Shown here: in pieces, positions 42,671-51,521 of the stretch
How the letters are laid out: the number at the start of each line of letters is the position of its first letter
Numbering within the stretch: the first letter of the stretch is position 1
NCBI RefSeq assembly: GCF_030814115.1
Contig: NZ_JAUSUP010000003.1
Span: 1-64,000, forward strand
DNA from: Alkalibacillus filiformis
GTDB lineage: Bacteria; Bacillota; Bacilli; Bacillales; Alkalibacillaceae
Direction: 5' to 3'
DNA length: 64,000 bases
Made by a program: the position numbers and the translations under genes
Notes under the pieces: model-generated
The model's input: the letters and a program-made list of their open reading frames with translations, nothing else
Databases searched by the model: none
What the model was told of the DNA's origin: nothing

Positions 42671-42772
42671 ATGATCAAAAAGCTGTGGCAATCGTTATGA
42701 CCATCTCAAAAGCTCATATTCCTGGTAGGAATAATATTTGTTTTAGGAACGCTTGTTAATCGAGTCTTTTAA
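42671..42772 (+). CDS. 33-residue membrane ORF with in-frame TGA (candidate small selenoprotein)
   Basis: ATG 42671 has a good ribosome site (TTGGAGGGA, 8 bases upstream). The frame reads MIKKLWQSL, then TGA (42698-42700), then PSQKLIFLVGIIFVLGTLVN and RVF to TAA 42772. The part after TGA is a clean membrane helix with flanking charges, unlikely for random sequence. A SECIS-like hairpin follows the TGA. A shared terminator with the convergent peroxiredoxin closes the gene. If TGA is Sec, this is a single-span peptide with Sec at the membrane face. Alternatives: a TGG-to-TGA nonsense mutation of Trp10, or chance. No homologue is known to me. Confidence 0.45.
42698..42733 (+). promoter_or_regulatory. 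Candidate bSECIS element of the 33-residue ORF
   Basis: TGA at 42698-42700; stem TATTCC (42717-42722) / GGAATA (42728-42733); loop TGGTA starting 22 bases after the TGA with G in second place. This meets the bacterial SECIS spacing and loop rules. Confidence 0.5.
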
Positions 42773-42782
42773 AGTATGTAAA

Positions 42783-42810
42783 AAGCCGGATTGTCTTATA
42801 ATCCGGCTTA
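42783..42810. terminator. Bidirectional terminator (micro-ORF / peroxiredoxin)
   Basis: Stem AAGCCGGAT (42783-42791) / ATCCGGCTT (42801-42809), flanked by A on the left and weak T on the right. Confidence 0.8.
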
Positions 42811-42815
42811 ACTCA

Positions 42816-43427
42816 TTATATCCGTCCAATATCTTCAGGCCTTCTAGGAATGCCTGGCATACCTGGAACCCAGTCACCAGGTACACCGAGACCTGTCTCG
42901 CGGCCAAATTGAATCCCTTGTATGAGGCGTAACAATTCTTGACTGTTACGACCTACCTCACGTGGGTAAGTAATCTTTGAAACAATCGTACCTTCTGGGT
43001 CAACAATGACAGTTGTGCGGAATGCAGCACCGTTTTGTTCATCGATAGTACGATAAGCTCGACTAATTAATTGGTTACGATCACTGACTAAAGGGTATTG
43101 AACTTGGCGTGCTGATGGTGAAATTTCTTTAAAAATTTTATGGGCGTAAACACTATCTGTACTAATGGCTAAAACTTCAGTGTTAAGATCCTGCAACTCA
43201 GAATATATAGCAGCAACTGCTGCCAATTCAGTTGGTCAAACAAATGTAAAATCGCTGGCATAAAAAAACAGTACTACCCAAGAACCTCTGTAGTCTTCGA
43301 GATTTACTTGTTGGATATCTCCATTCACTATAGCTTCAGCTGTAAATAATGGAGCTGGATCGTCGCGAGTTGCGGTAAATGGGAGAGGTTCGTTTGCAAA
43401 ATCTTCGACAGTTAAATCATTAGACAA
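42816..43427 (-). CDS. Peroxiredoxin (AhpC/TSA type) with in-frame TGA, probable selenoprotein
   Basis: It reduces peroxides with a peroxidatic residue at the start of helix 2. Read through TGA (43238-43236) the 203-aa protein has [11 protein letters not shown]64-PTELAAVA, where all relatives have DFTFVCPTE. Residues after it continue the Prx fold ([28 protein letters not shown] with the active-site Arg). No other Cys remains, so it is a 1-Cys (1-Sec) type. TTG start at 43427 with AAGGAGG 8 bases upstream. A SECIS-like hairpin follows. Sec peroxiredoxins are known in clostridia. Divergent from an MFS gene. Confidence 0.9.
43209..43238 (-). promoter_or_regulatory. Candidate bSECIS element of the peroxiredoxin
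   Basis: On the minus strand TGA (43238-43236), 11 bases, then stem GGCAGC (43224-43219) / GCTGCT (43214-43209) with loop AGTT. The loop starts 17 bases after the TGA and contains G in its first two bases. Confidence 0.7.
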
Positions 43428-43496
43428 AAAGATAACCTCCTTTAGTTTAAATGTATGAATGTATTTCAAAATAAATGAAAATAGGGTGAACAATAG

Positions 43497-44729
43497 ATGG
43501 GAAAAGTAACAATCGGAATTAAAGAGAACTTGTTTCTATTTATGATGTTAGTTTTTACGAACTTTTTCGTTGGGGCAATGGTTGGTATTGAAAGAACGGT
43601 TCTACCCATTATAGGCGAAGAACATTTTGGACTAGCTTCAACAAGTGCTGCTTTATCATTCATTGTTAGCTTTGGTTTTTCAAAAGCAATTGTTAATTAT
43701 TTTGCAGGTGAAGTCGCAGACCGTTATGGAAGAAAGAGAGTATTAATTGTTGGTTGGGCGATTGGTTTTTTCGTTCCGATATTAATTATTTTTGCTCATG
43801 CTTGGTGGGTTATTGTAGTTGCTAATATTCTATTAGGAATTAATCAGGGTCTTGCGTGGTCAATGACCGTGAATATGAAAGTCGATATAGCTAAAGCTAA
43901 TCAACGTGGAACAGCTGTAGGGTTAAATGAGTTTGCAGGGTATTCTGGTGTTGCGATCTTTGCGGCCTTATCAGGTTATGTTGCTTCAAACTTTGCCTTA
44001 AGACCTGAACCCTTCTTATTAGGAATCGCTGTTTTTGTAATTGGAATTATTTTATCGTTACTCGTAAAAGACACTGAGCCTTTCTTAAAAGAGCAAGTTA
44101 AAGCTAAAACAACACAAAAAGATGAGGTTGGATTGTCAGCTAAAAAAGTATTCGCGTTAACGACATGGAAAGATCGCAATTTATCAGTTGCAAGTATCTC
44201 AGGTCTTACTACAAATTTGAAGGATGGTATGGCTTGGGGGTTATTTCCTTTATACTTTGCCACTGTTGGCTTAACTGTAAGTGAAATTGGCATTATTGTA
44301 GCGGCATACCCAGCTGCATGGGGTATTTTTCAATTGTTTACAGGTGTATTAAGTGATCGAATTGGTAGAAAGCTATTAATAACTTATGGGATGTACTTAC
44401 AGGCTATTTCTTTATGGTTAATTTTAATAGTAGATGGGTTTGTACTTTGGTTAATCGCAGCTGTTTTATTAGGGGTGGGGACAGCAATGGTTTATCCAAC
44501 CTTACAAGCTGCGATTAGTGATGTAGTAGCGCCAAGCTGGCGAGCTTCTTCAATGGGGGTTTATCGTTTTTGGCGAGATAGTGGTTATGCATTTGGCGCA
44601 ATTTTAGCAGGATTTTTTGCCGACTGGTTTAATCTTTTTTGGGCGATTGGCATTGTCGCCGTTCTACCTTTGATCGCAGGGTTGATGGCGCAAATTCGCA
44701 TGAATGAAACGTTAAAATCAAACAATTAG
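43497..44729 (+). CDS. MFS transporter
   Basis: A 410-aa, 12-helix major facilitator. The loop 2-3 signature appears as [13 protein letters not shown] and its half-two repeat as [13 protein letters not shown]. No substrate can be assigned; such proteins in bacilli are often drug or small-molecule exporters, and the central loop is short. RBS GGGTGA is modest. It is divergent from the peroxiredoxin with 69 bases between starts, so a shared promoter region is likely. Confidence 0.87.
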   Translation: MGKVTIGIKENLFLFMMLVFTNFFVGAMVGIERTVLPIIGEEHFGLASTSAALSFIVSFGFSKAIVNYFAGEVADRYGRKRVLIVGWAIGFFVPILIIFAHAWWVIVVANILLGINQGLAWSMTVNMKVDIAKANQRGTAVGLNEFAGYSGVAIFAALSGYVASNFALRPEPFLLGIAVFVIGIILSLLVKDTEPFLKEQVKAKTTQKDEVGLSAKKVFALTTWKDRNLSVASISGLTTNLKDGMAWGLFPLYFATVGLTVSEIGIIVAAYPAAWGIFQLFTGVLSDRIGRKLLITYGMYLQAISLWLILIVDGFVLWLIAAVLLGVGTAMVYPTLQAAISDVVAPSWRASSMGVYRFWRDSGYAFGAILAGFFADWFNLFWAIGIVAVLPLIAGLMAQIRMNETLKSNN

Positions 44730-44822
44730 TATTTAAATGGTAAATTGTAACCATTTCGTGAATGTTCCTCGCGTTATAGGAGAGTATAACAGTATGAGAT
44801 TTTAAATAATGGAGGAACGTTT

Positions 44823-45827
44823 ATGACGGTGGAAAACATTCGCTTAACCGCAGCAGAAGTATCAGAACTTTGGGGAGCATATATGAATGACTCCCTAACA
44901 GTTTGTGTGATGAAAAATTTCTTAAATAAAGTCGAGGACGATGAAATTAAACCTTTAGTGGAAAGTAGCTTAACTTCTGCGCTTAATCATTTACAGGAGA
45001 TTGAGACTATATTCAATAACGAAGGTTACCCAATTCCTGTCGCTTTTAGTGAAAATGAGGATGTAGATATTAATTCACCTCGTATTTTTTCAGATGGATA
45101 TATGTTGGAGTACTTAAGGGAAATGGGTCAGATTGGTAAGAAGGCTTATAGTTCGGCTGTCGCTTTTTCAACAAGATCAGATGTTTACCAGTATTTCTCT
45201 AATTGTTTACAAGAAACGCAACAGTTTCATGGGCAAGCCGTTCAAGTATCGTTAAAACAAGGTACCTACATGCGCCCACCATACTTACCAATACCTAAAA
45301 AACCTGACTTTGTAAAAAAACAAAGCTTTTTACAAGGCTGGTTTGGTGATAGGCGACCTGTAACAGGTCCAGAGGTCACTCATCTGTTTTCGAATATTCA
45401 ACGTAATGCATTAGGAGCTGCTACGATGGCAGGATTTACCCAAACAACACAGTCCAAAGAGCTAAGGCGGTATTTTCAACGAGGTAAAGAAATAGCGAAT
45501 AAGCATATTGAAATTTTTAGTTCGCTCTTACGAGAAAATGATTTGCCAGTACCAATGACATGGGATACAGAAGTAACTGATAGTACTTCTTTCGTATTCT
45601 CGGATAAATTGATGTTATATCAAACGACCTCCTTAAATGCATTAGGGTTATCTTATTACGGTCTAAGCATTGCAAATAGTCCTAGGCATGATTTAGGAGT
45701 TCATTATACGAGACTAATGGCTGAGGTAGCACAATATACTCAAGACGGTACAAACATGATGATTGATCACGGGTGGTTAGAGCAGCCACCACAAGCTGCA
45801 GAGCGAGACAAACTAAAAAACGAGTAG
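44823..45827 (+). CDS. DUF3231 family protein (two-repeat), paralogue 2
   Basis: A 334-aa protein colinear with the DUF3231 protein at 8572-9585. Repeats begin LTAAEVSELWGAYMND and VTGPEVTHLFSNIQRN. Both end in the same style (MIDHGWLEQPPQAAERDKL against MIKHGWMEEPPRALDRDEL). The function is unknown. GGAGG lies upstream of the ATG. A small membrane protein gene follows after 10 bases and may be co-transcribed. Confidence 0.85.
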   Translation: MTVENIRLTAAEVSELWGAYMNDSLTVCVMKNFLNKVEDDEIKPLVESSLTSALNHLQEIETIFNNEGYPIPVAFSENEDVDINSPRIFSDGYMLEYLREMGQIGKKAYSSAVAFSTRSDVYQYFSNCLQETQQFHGQAVQVSLKQGTYMRPPYLPIPKKPDFVKKQSFLQGWFGDRRPVTGPEVTHLFSNIQRNALGAATMAGFTQTTQSKELRRYFQRGKEIANKHIEIFSSLLRENDLPVPMTWDTEVTDSTSFVFSDKLMLYQTTSLNALGLSYYGLSIANSPRHDLGVHYTRLMAEVAQYTQDGTNMMIDHGWLEQPPQAAERDKLKNE

Positions 45828-45837
45828 AGGTTTTTTT

Positions 45838-46326
45838 ATGAAAAAGGATAAACGTGTGGAAGCTATTATATGGAGTATTGCTCTTCCAGGGTTTGCTCAA
45901 TTGCTCAATAAAAGCTATATTAAGGGACTTTTCTTTATATTGTTAGAGATTATTGTAAATGTACAAGCGAGGTTTAATTATATCATTATACCAAGCTTTC
46001 AAGGGAATACGGATATAGCAATTGAAGCAACTAATTATCAATGGATTATGTTTTACCCTTGTCTTTATATGTTTGCCATGTGGGATGCTTATCGTGATGC
46101 CGGTGGTGGTCAAAAACCTCTATCCTATATACCGTTTGCTTCTGCGGCTTTTTTAGGAACAATTGGTGTGATTGCTTCACCAACATTTCAAATAATGGGT
46201 GTTCTTTTAGGGCCGATTTGGACGGGGATTTTAGCACATATTGTCGGTTTTATAATAGGTATTTTTATCGCGAAACTATTACGACGTTTTATCGATTTTT
46301 CTGAAGATGAGCCGAGTGAGAGTTAG
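45838..46326 (+). CDS. Membrane protein (162 aa), unknown
   Basis: Short basic start (KKDKRVEAIIWS) then LPGFAQLLNKSYIKGLFFILLEIIVN, a pattern shared by small TM2/DUF-type membrane proteins of bacilli whose first helix-pair carries P-G-x-x-Q. Further helices lie at ~62-80, ~95-113 and ~118-145, and the C-terminus is acidic. About four spans. AGAGG upstream. It ends inside a terminator stem shared with the convergent DUF4349 gene. Confidence 0.75.
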   Translation: MKKDKRVEAIIWSIALPGFAQLLNKSYIKGLFFILLEIIVNVQARFNYIIIPSFQGNTDIAIEATNYQWIMFYPCLYMFAMWDAYRDAGGGQKPLSYIPFASAAFLGTIGVIASPTFQIMGVLLGPIWTGILAHIVGFIIGIFIAKLLRRFIDFSEDEPSES

Positions 46327-46346
46327 TGATTCACTCGGCGTTGTTT
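46311..46346. terminator. Bidirectional terminator overlapping two stop codons
   Basis: Stem GCCGAGTGA (46311-46319) / TCACTCGGC (46331-46339). The left arm encodes the last residues of the plus gene and the right arm the last residues of the minus gene. Confidence 0.82.
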
Positions 46347-47239
46347 TGTTTTTTGCGTTTAACTAATATAAATACCGCAATAAGAGCTAACGGGATTAAG
46401 ATGGGTGAAAGTCCGATTGTAAATACAAATAACTGTGACAACATATTAATGATTACGTTTATTGTATTCATGAGTAATTGTTGTGCTCGTTCGATCGTGT
46501 TTAAAGAGCTTTGGTCTTGTATGTCAGGAATATCAATTCTTTTTTCTTCTATGTTTATGTGGACAGTTGAATAGTTACTATGGTTTTCTAAATAATCCAT
46601 ACGACCTTTGAATTGTTCAATTTCTTCTTGAACTCGTGATAAGTCGTTAGAAATTGCGAGTAAATCTTCTGTACTTTCAGCCTCATCTAAAAATGTTAGC
46701 AACCTCTCTTCAACAGCTTCTCTCGAGCGTAACCGAGACTCTAAGTCGACGTATTCTTCAGTGACATCTTGCCCTTGGATTGATTTTTCAGTAATAGTCG
46801 TGTGTTCGCCTTCAATGTTGTTCATAAAGTCGTGAAAATGTTCTTCTGGAATACGTGCTACGATCGCCCCTGATTTAAAATCACCTTCGTGTTCATAGTG
46901 CGATGCCTCAACAATGTAGCCGTTTCTTGTTTCAATATGTTCTGTTAATTTTCGTTCGGCTTCATCAAAGTTGCGTACCTCAAGGGATAGTCTACCTGTA
47001 TATATAACCATTCGATTTTGATCATAATCGACTTCTTCTACATGACTTGCATTCGCTTGTTCTTCATCCCCACCACTTTGTTCAACCATCTCTCTTTCTT
47101 CAACCACACCTAAGTCACCATCGTCTGCAGTATCGTAACTTTCCTCATTCATTGCAGCATCGTCGCTTGAGCAACCATACAAGATCACTGAAATAATTAA
47201 TAACATAACCGCAAGATAACTCACTTTTCGTTTAACCAT
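46331..47239 (-). CDS. DUF4349 family lipoprotein
   Basis: A 302-aa surface lipoprotein. The lipobox is VILYGC (Cys at ~23), followed by an acidic Ser-rich linker to residue ~70. The DUF4349 domain (MVIYTGRLSLEVRNFDEAE...) comes next, then a coiled coil (~165-225, EERLLTFLDEAESTEDLLAISNDLSRVQEEIEQ), and a C-terminal membrane helix with basic tail (VFILVKRKKQ). It is probably an envelope protein of unknown role. Coordinates end in the shared terminator stem. Confidence 0.85.
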   Translation of the reverse strand: MVKRKVSYLAVMLLIISVILYGCSSDDAAMNEESYDTADDGDLGVVEEREMVEQSGGDEEQANASHVEEVDYDQNRMVIYTGRLSLEVRNFDEAERKLTEHIETRNGYIVEASHYEHEGDFKSGAIVARIPEEHFHDFMNNIEGEHTTITEKSIQGQDVTEEYVDLESRLRSREAVEERLLTFLDEAESTEDLLAISNDLSRVQEEIEQFKGRMDYLENHSNYSTVHINIEEKRIDIPDIQDQSSLNTIERAQQLLMNTINVIINMLSQLFVFTIGLSPILIPLALIAVFILVKRKKQNNAE

Positions 47240-47393
47240 TTATTCAATGCCCCCTAAATTTCGCATAGTAATGTAGTAGACGTTTATAAATGAACGATGT
47301 TACAAATTATGTTAGTGAATTTTTAAAAAGAAGGATTGATACAAGTTTTAAACGGGAATTATGACTATAAAAACATGGGTGAGGGTGAACGTT

Positions 47394-48050
47394 TTGGAAC
47401 GTGGAACGATTGTAAAGTGGGCTCTTTTGTTTGTGATGGTTTTAATTTTACTTTTTATTAATCAAAGAGCATTAAATCTATCACCTGAAGACATTCGTAA
47501 CTTTATATACGCTGCTGGATGGTTAGCTCCTGTAGTTTATATTATTTTATATGCAATGCGACCTTTAGTACTTTTTCCAGCTTCAATTTTTTCAATTGTT
47601 TCGGGGTTAGCTTTTGGTGTTTATTTAGGTTTTGTTTTTGCTTTAATTGGTGCAACGTTAAGTGCTATAGTTGCATTTGGAGTCGCTAAAAGATTCGGGG
47701 AAAAAGCAGTACGCTTTCATAAAAAGGGTAAAACAGAGTATTACCGTAAGAAGTTTGAGGAAAAAGGGTTCTTGTATATTTTAATGTTACGATTAATTCC
47801 AGTTATTAATTTTGACTTAATAAGTTATACAGCAGGGTTAGCTAAAGTAAAGCTTGCGGACTTTGTTAAAGCTACGGTTATTGGTATTATTCCAGGTACA
47901 ATTGTTTATAGCTTGGTCGGTGCCAGCTTGGTAGACGGTAATGTTATGACGGTTATCGGAACAGTTGCGCTACTTGTGATTGTTATTGTCATTCCGTTTA
48001 TTTGTAATAACAAGTTTATGCGAGCGATTGAAGACCTTAAACCAGATTAG
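47394..48050 (+). CDS. TVP38/TMEM64 (DedA-like) membrane protein
   Basis: A 218-aa VTT-domain protein with ~5 helices. The family core is PLVLFPASIFSIVSGLAFGVYLGFVFALIGATLSA (re-entrant loop) and RLIPVINFDLISYTAGLAKV, then a last IGIIPGTIVYSLVGASL. Such proteins are proposed lipid scramblases or transporters. I prefer TTG 47394 with GAGGGTGA upstream; ATG 47361 is in frame but has a weaker site. It is 20 bases ahead of the next gene. Confidence 0.85.
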   Translation: MERGTIVKWALLFVMVLILLFINQRALNLSPEDIRNFIYAAGWLAPVVYIILYAMRPLVLFPASIFSIVSGLAFGVYLGFVFALIGATLSAIVAFGVAKRFGEKAVRFHKKGKTEYYRKKFEEKGFLYILMLRLIPVINFDLISYTAGLAKVKLADFVKATVIGIIPGTIVYSLVGASLVDGNVMTVIGTVALLVIVIVIPFICNNKFMRAIEDLKPD

Positions 48051-48070
48051 ATTATGGAGGCGATAAATGT

Positions 48071-49765
48071 ATGAAACATCTACAACAGCACTTACAAAAA
48101 ATTGATCGCAAAAGTTATAAATCCTATAAAGACATACAAGGTCAATATCAATTCAACACATATACACTACACATAGATTATGTTCAAGGTGATCCTTTTG
48201 CATCACCGTCAAAAATTAGGATTTTCATTCCAGAACAAGTTCAATCCGTTCCAACGGATTGGCTTCAAACGAAAAAAAGAAAAGTATATGCTGAAGACTT
48301 TATTGCAAGGCAAGTGAGTCACACGATTAACAATTTGTCAATGACGATTAAAGGAAGCGGTAAAAGCGGCATGATCGCCATCGATTCTCCTGATCAACAA
48401 ATTTTAGAACGAACAGCTGTTGAACTTAGTGAAAAAGGGTTAACCATTTGTTTGTCAGTCGGTTTACCTGCAAACGGTAGAAGGATTAACGGACAGGAAG
48501 CGGAGAAATTATTTCTTAAAGCGATACCCCATATCGTGCAAAATTCCGCTTTATCGTTAAATGAACAACGATTAAATGAAACGCTAGAACTCGCTGATCA
48601 ACATGATGCCATAAGAGGTAAAATGAAAAAAGAAGGTTGGGTCGCCTTTATAGCTAACGGTTCTATTTTACCGCGAGCAAGTGGTATTAGTTCAAAACCA
48701 TTAAAACAAGCAGTTCCATTCCAAAGCCCTAAAGAAAATGAAGTATCTCTAACTATTCCGCACCGAGAAGAACCAATTACAGGTATGGCTATTAAAAAAG
48801 GAATTACGTTAATTGTCGGTGGTGGATATCATGGTAAAAGTACTTTATTAGAAGCATTAGAGTTAGGTGTTTACGAACATATTCATGGTGATGGAAGAGA
48901 GTATGTTTTAACGGATCTTGATGCAGTGAAAATTAGAGCAGAAGACGGCCGTAGTATAGCTAATGTGACGATTTCACCTTTTATTAACAACTTACCAAAT
49001 GGTACAGATACGGAATCATTTTCAACAGAGAATGCTAGTGGTAGTACATCACAAGCTGCTAATGTAATGGAGGCGGTGGAAGCCGGTTGTTCAACTTTAT
49101 TAATTGATGAGGATACAAGTGCAACTAACTTCATGATTCGTGATGAACGAATGCAACAACTCGTGGCTAAAACTCAAGAACCGATTACGCCGTTTGTCCA
49201 AAAGGTGAAACAATTAAGAGACGAACTTGATCGATCCACAATATTAGTTATGGGTGGATCAGGTGATTATTTTGACATAGCAGATGAGGTCATCATGATG
49301 GACCAGTACGTTCCTGTTAATGTTACTTCACAAGCTCGTTTTATTGCTCAAAATGATCCTAGAAAGCAAGTAATAGAAGAAGGGGCTTTTGGTAGTTGGA
49401 CAAACCGTAAAATTAATGCGAACTCCATTCATAAGAAGTTAGGTCATAAAGCGAAAGCCCAAGCTAAAGGGCAAAAGACCGTTATGTTAGGTAAGCAAGC
49501 GGTCGATTTAGCTTTAGTCGAACAAATTGTCGATGATTCCCAAACAAGAATGATTGCAAATATGTTAAAATATATGGCGTTCAGTCGTGAGGAACCTAAA
49601 ACTATTGCGCAATGGCTTAGTTTATTTGAACGAAGCATGGATGAACAAGGTCTAAGCTTTACACAAGGACGAAAAGATCAACATCCTGGAGACTTGGCTA
49701 GACCAAGAAAATTTGAAATAGCAGCGGCGATTAATCGAATTCGTCAGTTGAAAATAGATTCTTAA
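48071..49765 (+). CDS. Predicted ABC-class ATPase (COG3044-like)
   Basis: A 564-aa cytosolic P-loop protein. The first ~200 residues lack known motifs except GDPFASPSKIRIFIP. The Walker A loop is GGGYHGKSTLLEALE (~255), followed by an ABC-type layout with AANVMEAVEAGCSTLLIDEDTSATNFMIRD as Walker B and EPITPFVQKVKQL. The family is conserved in bacteria and of unknown substrate. ATG 48071 with GGAGG upstream. It lies in one direction with the TVP38-type gene and queG. Confidence 0.8.
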   Translation: MKHLQQHLQKIDRKSYKSYKDIQGQYQFNTYTLHIDYVQGDPFASPSKIRIFIPEQVQSVPTDWLQTKKRKVYAEDFIARQVSHTINNLSMTIKGSGKSGMIAIDSPDQQILERTAVELSEKGLTICLSVGLPANGRRINGQEAEKLFLKAIPHIVQNSALSLNEQRLNETLELADQHDAIRGKMKKEGWVAFIANGSILPRASGISSKPLKQAVPFQSPKENEVSLTIPHREEPITGMAIKKGITLIVGGGYHGKSTLLEALELGVYEHIHGDGREYVLTDLDAVKIRAEDGRSIANVTISPFINNLPNGTDTESFSTENASGSTSQAANVMEAVEAGCSTLLIDEDTSATNFMIRDERMQQLVAKTQEPITPFVQKVKQLRDELDRSTILVMGGSGDYFDIADEVIMMDQYVPVNVTSQARFIAQNDPRKQVIEEGAFGSWTNRKINANSIHKKLGHKAKAQAKGQKTVMLGKQAVDLALVEQIVDDSQTRMIANMLKYMAFSREEPKTIAQWLSLFERSMDEQGLSFTQGRKDQHPGDLARPRKFEIAAAINRIRQLKIDS

Positions 49766-49792
49766 TTATTTATGAGAAAGGAGGGGGTTGTG

Positions 49793-50938
49793 ATGGATTT
49801 TAAGCAATTAAAGCGTGAGTTGTTCGACTACTGTGAGGAAATTAACGTTCAAAAAGTAGGGATTGCTTCAACTGATACGTTTGATACGTTAAAGCAACGG
49901 TTAATCACACAACAAGCCTTTAACTATCAATCGGGTTTTGAGAAAGGGACTGTAGAAGAACGCACAACCCCTACTAAATTGTTACCGAAAGCCCAATCAA
50001 TCATTTCAATCGCTCTAGCTTATCCTTCTAAAATGAAAGATGCACCGAAAAGTAAAAAAGGTGATCGACGTGGCATTTTTGCTCGTGCCTCTTGGGGAAA
50101 AGACTATCATGATGTGTTACGTGAAAAGTTGAATTTAATTGGTCAATTTCTTGAAGAGAAAGTAGAAGGAGCTCATTTTAAAGCAATGGTTGATACCGGT
50201 GAGTTACATGACCGTGCTGTTGCGGAAAGGGCTGGTATTGGTTTTGTCGGTAAAAATTGCAACTTAATAACTGAAGAGTATGGCTCGTGGGTTTATTTAG
50301 GTGAAATAATTACGAACATTCCTTTTGAACCTGATGAACCAATAGAAGAAGGGTGTGGTGATTGCAACATTTGTGTTGATAAATGTCCGACAGGCGCTTT
50401 AGTACAAGGTGGACAGCTTAATGCGAATCGTTGCATTGCTTACCAAACGTTAACAAAAGGGTTCTTACCTGATGAGTATCGTACGAAAATCGGTAATCGA
50501 CTTTACGGTTGTGATACATGCCAAGTCGTTTGTCCGAAAAATAAAGGCGTAGACTATCACTTACACTCTGATATGGAGCCAGATCCAGAATTAGCAAAAC
50601 CTAGACTTGAGCCACTATTAACAATATCAAATCGAGAGTTTAAAGAAAAATTTGGCTACATGTCAGGTTCTTGGCGAGGGAAAAAACCGATCCAACGTAA
50701 TGCGATCATTGCGTTAGCCCATTACAAAGAGAAAGAATCAGTCGATACGTTAATTAACTTAATGAAAAAAGACCCCCGTCCAGTCATACGTGGGACGTCA
50801 GCTTGGGCAATTGGTAAAATCGGTAGAGAAGATGCTCAGCAAGTTTTAGAAACAGCTAAACTTTATGAACAAGATGAAGACGTAATAGAAGAGATTGATA
50901 AAGGATTAGACTTTTTAAAAGTTCAAACAACGACTTAA
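49793..50938 (+). CDS. queG: Epoxyqueuosine reductase
   Basis: It performs the last step of queuosine synthesis in tRNA, using cobalamin and two [4Fe-4S] clusters. The 381-aa protein has FVGKNCNLITEEYGSWVYLGEI, cluster motifs CGDCNICVDKCPTGAL and CDTCQVVCPKN, and C-terminal HEAT-like repeats (IQRNAIIALAHYKEKESV). ATG 49793 has AAAGGAGGGG upstream; ATG 49772 is too early. It is a B12 enzyme in a genome that also has a B12 riboswitch. Confidence 0.93.
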   Translation: MDFKQLKRELFDYCEEINVQKVGIASTDTFDTLKQRLITQQAFNYQSGFEKGTVEERTTPTKLLPKAQSIISIALAYPSKMKDAPKSKKGDRRGIFARASWGKDYHDVLREKLNLIGQFLEEKVEGAHFKAMVDTGELHDRAVAERAGIGFVGKNCNLITEEYGSWVYLGEIITNIPFEPDEPIEEGCGDCNICVDKCPTGALVQGGQLNANRCIAYQTLTKGFLPDEYRTKIGNRLYGCDTCQVVCPKNKGVDYHLHSDMEPDPELAKPRLEPLLTISNREFKEKFGYMSGSWRGKKPIQRNAIIALAHYKEKESVDTLINLMKKDPRPVIRGTSAWAIGKIGREDAQQVLETAKLYEQDEDVIEEIDKGLDFLKVQTTT

Positions 50939-50967
50939 AGCTTGGTTATCGTAACCGAGCTTTTTTT
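50936..50967 (+). terminator. Terminator of queG
   Basis: Stem AAAGCTTGGTTA (50937-50948) / TAACCGAGCTTT (50952-50963), then T run. Confidence 0.85.
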
Positions 50968-51047
50968 ATTTGTAAATGACGTATTAAACTTAGGCAACTT
51001 TAGAATAATAAATATGTATCAATTCATTTCAACTGCAGGAGGACGTT

Positions 51048-51521
51048 ATGTCAATCGTCGTATACTTTACACTGGCCTGGTTATTAATAGGATGTTATAT
51101 CGTTATAAATAATAAAATGAACTTAATGGAAAGTACAGTGGTCTTTTTAGTAACAATTGTCGTTTCGATTAATGTGTCATGGATCTTAATTGAAGAGATG
51201 GAATTGATCCAAGTAACAGAAGAACCACAAGAATACATTGCTTATTTACTAAACCGAAGTATCATTGCTCCATTTATTGTAATGCTTGGTTTAGCCTTAA
51301 TGTTAAAAAGTGAAGGAACGTTAACAAAAGTCTTTCTCTTTATTACGACTGTTCTATTTTTAACGGTTGTAAACTATTCACTTACGTACTTTAGAGTGTT
51401 TGAGTTTACAAATTGGAATTTTGTTTATGATTTAATTTATTTTTCAGGCTTAATGTTTATTTCTATATTGAGTTATAAATTTTATCACAACCTTTACGAC
51501 GAAGTGGTGAAGCAAACATGA
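51048..51521 (+). CDS. Membrane protein (157 aa), unknown
   Basis: Four to five predicted helices (~3-20, ~28-48, ~70-88, ~97-118, ~128-146), little else. Its stop overlaps the next start by 4 bases (ATGA), so the two proteins are coupled and probably work together. AGGAGG precedes the ATG. No family recognised with confidence; CBO0543-like proteins have this length. Confidence 0.7.
   Translation: MSIVVYFTLAWLLIGCYIVINNKMNLMESTVVFLVTIVVSINVSWILIEEMELIQVTEEPQEYIAYLLNRSIIAPFIVMLGLALMLKSEGTLTKVFLFITTVLFLTVVNYSLTYFRVFEFTNWNFVYDLIYFSGLMFISILSYKFYHNLYDEVVKQT

Noticed and set aside
42696-42758. Short ORF starting at the ATG that overlaps the TGA in the micro-ORF
   Set aside because: The peptide (MTISKAHIPGRNN...) has no ribosome site and no protein-like features; the other frame has both.
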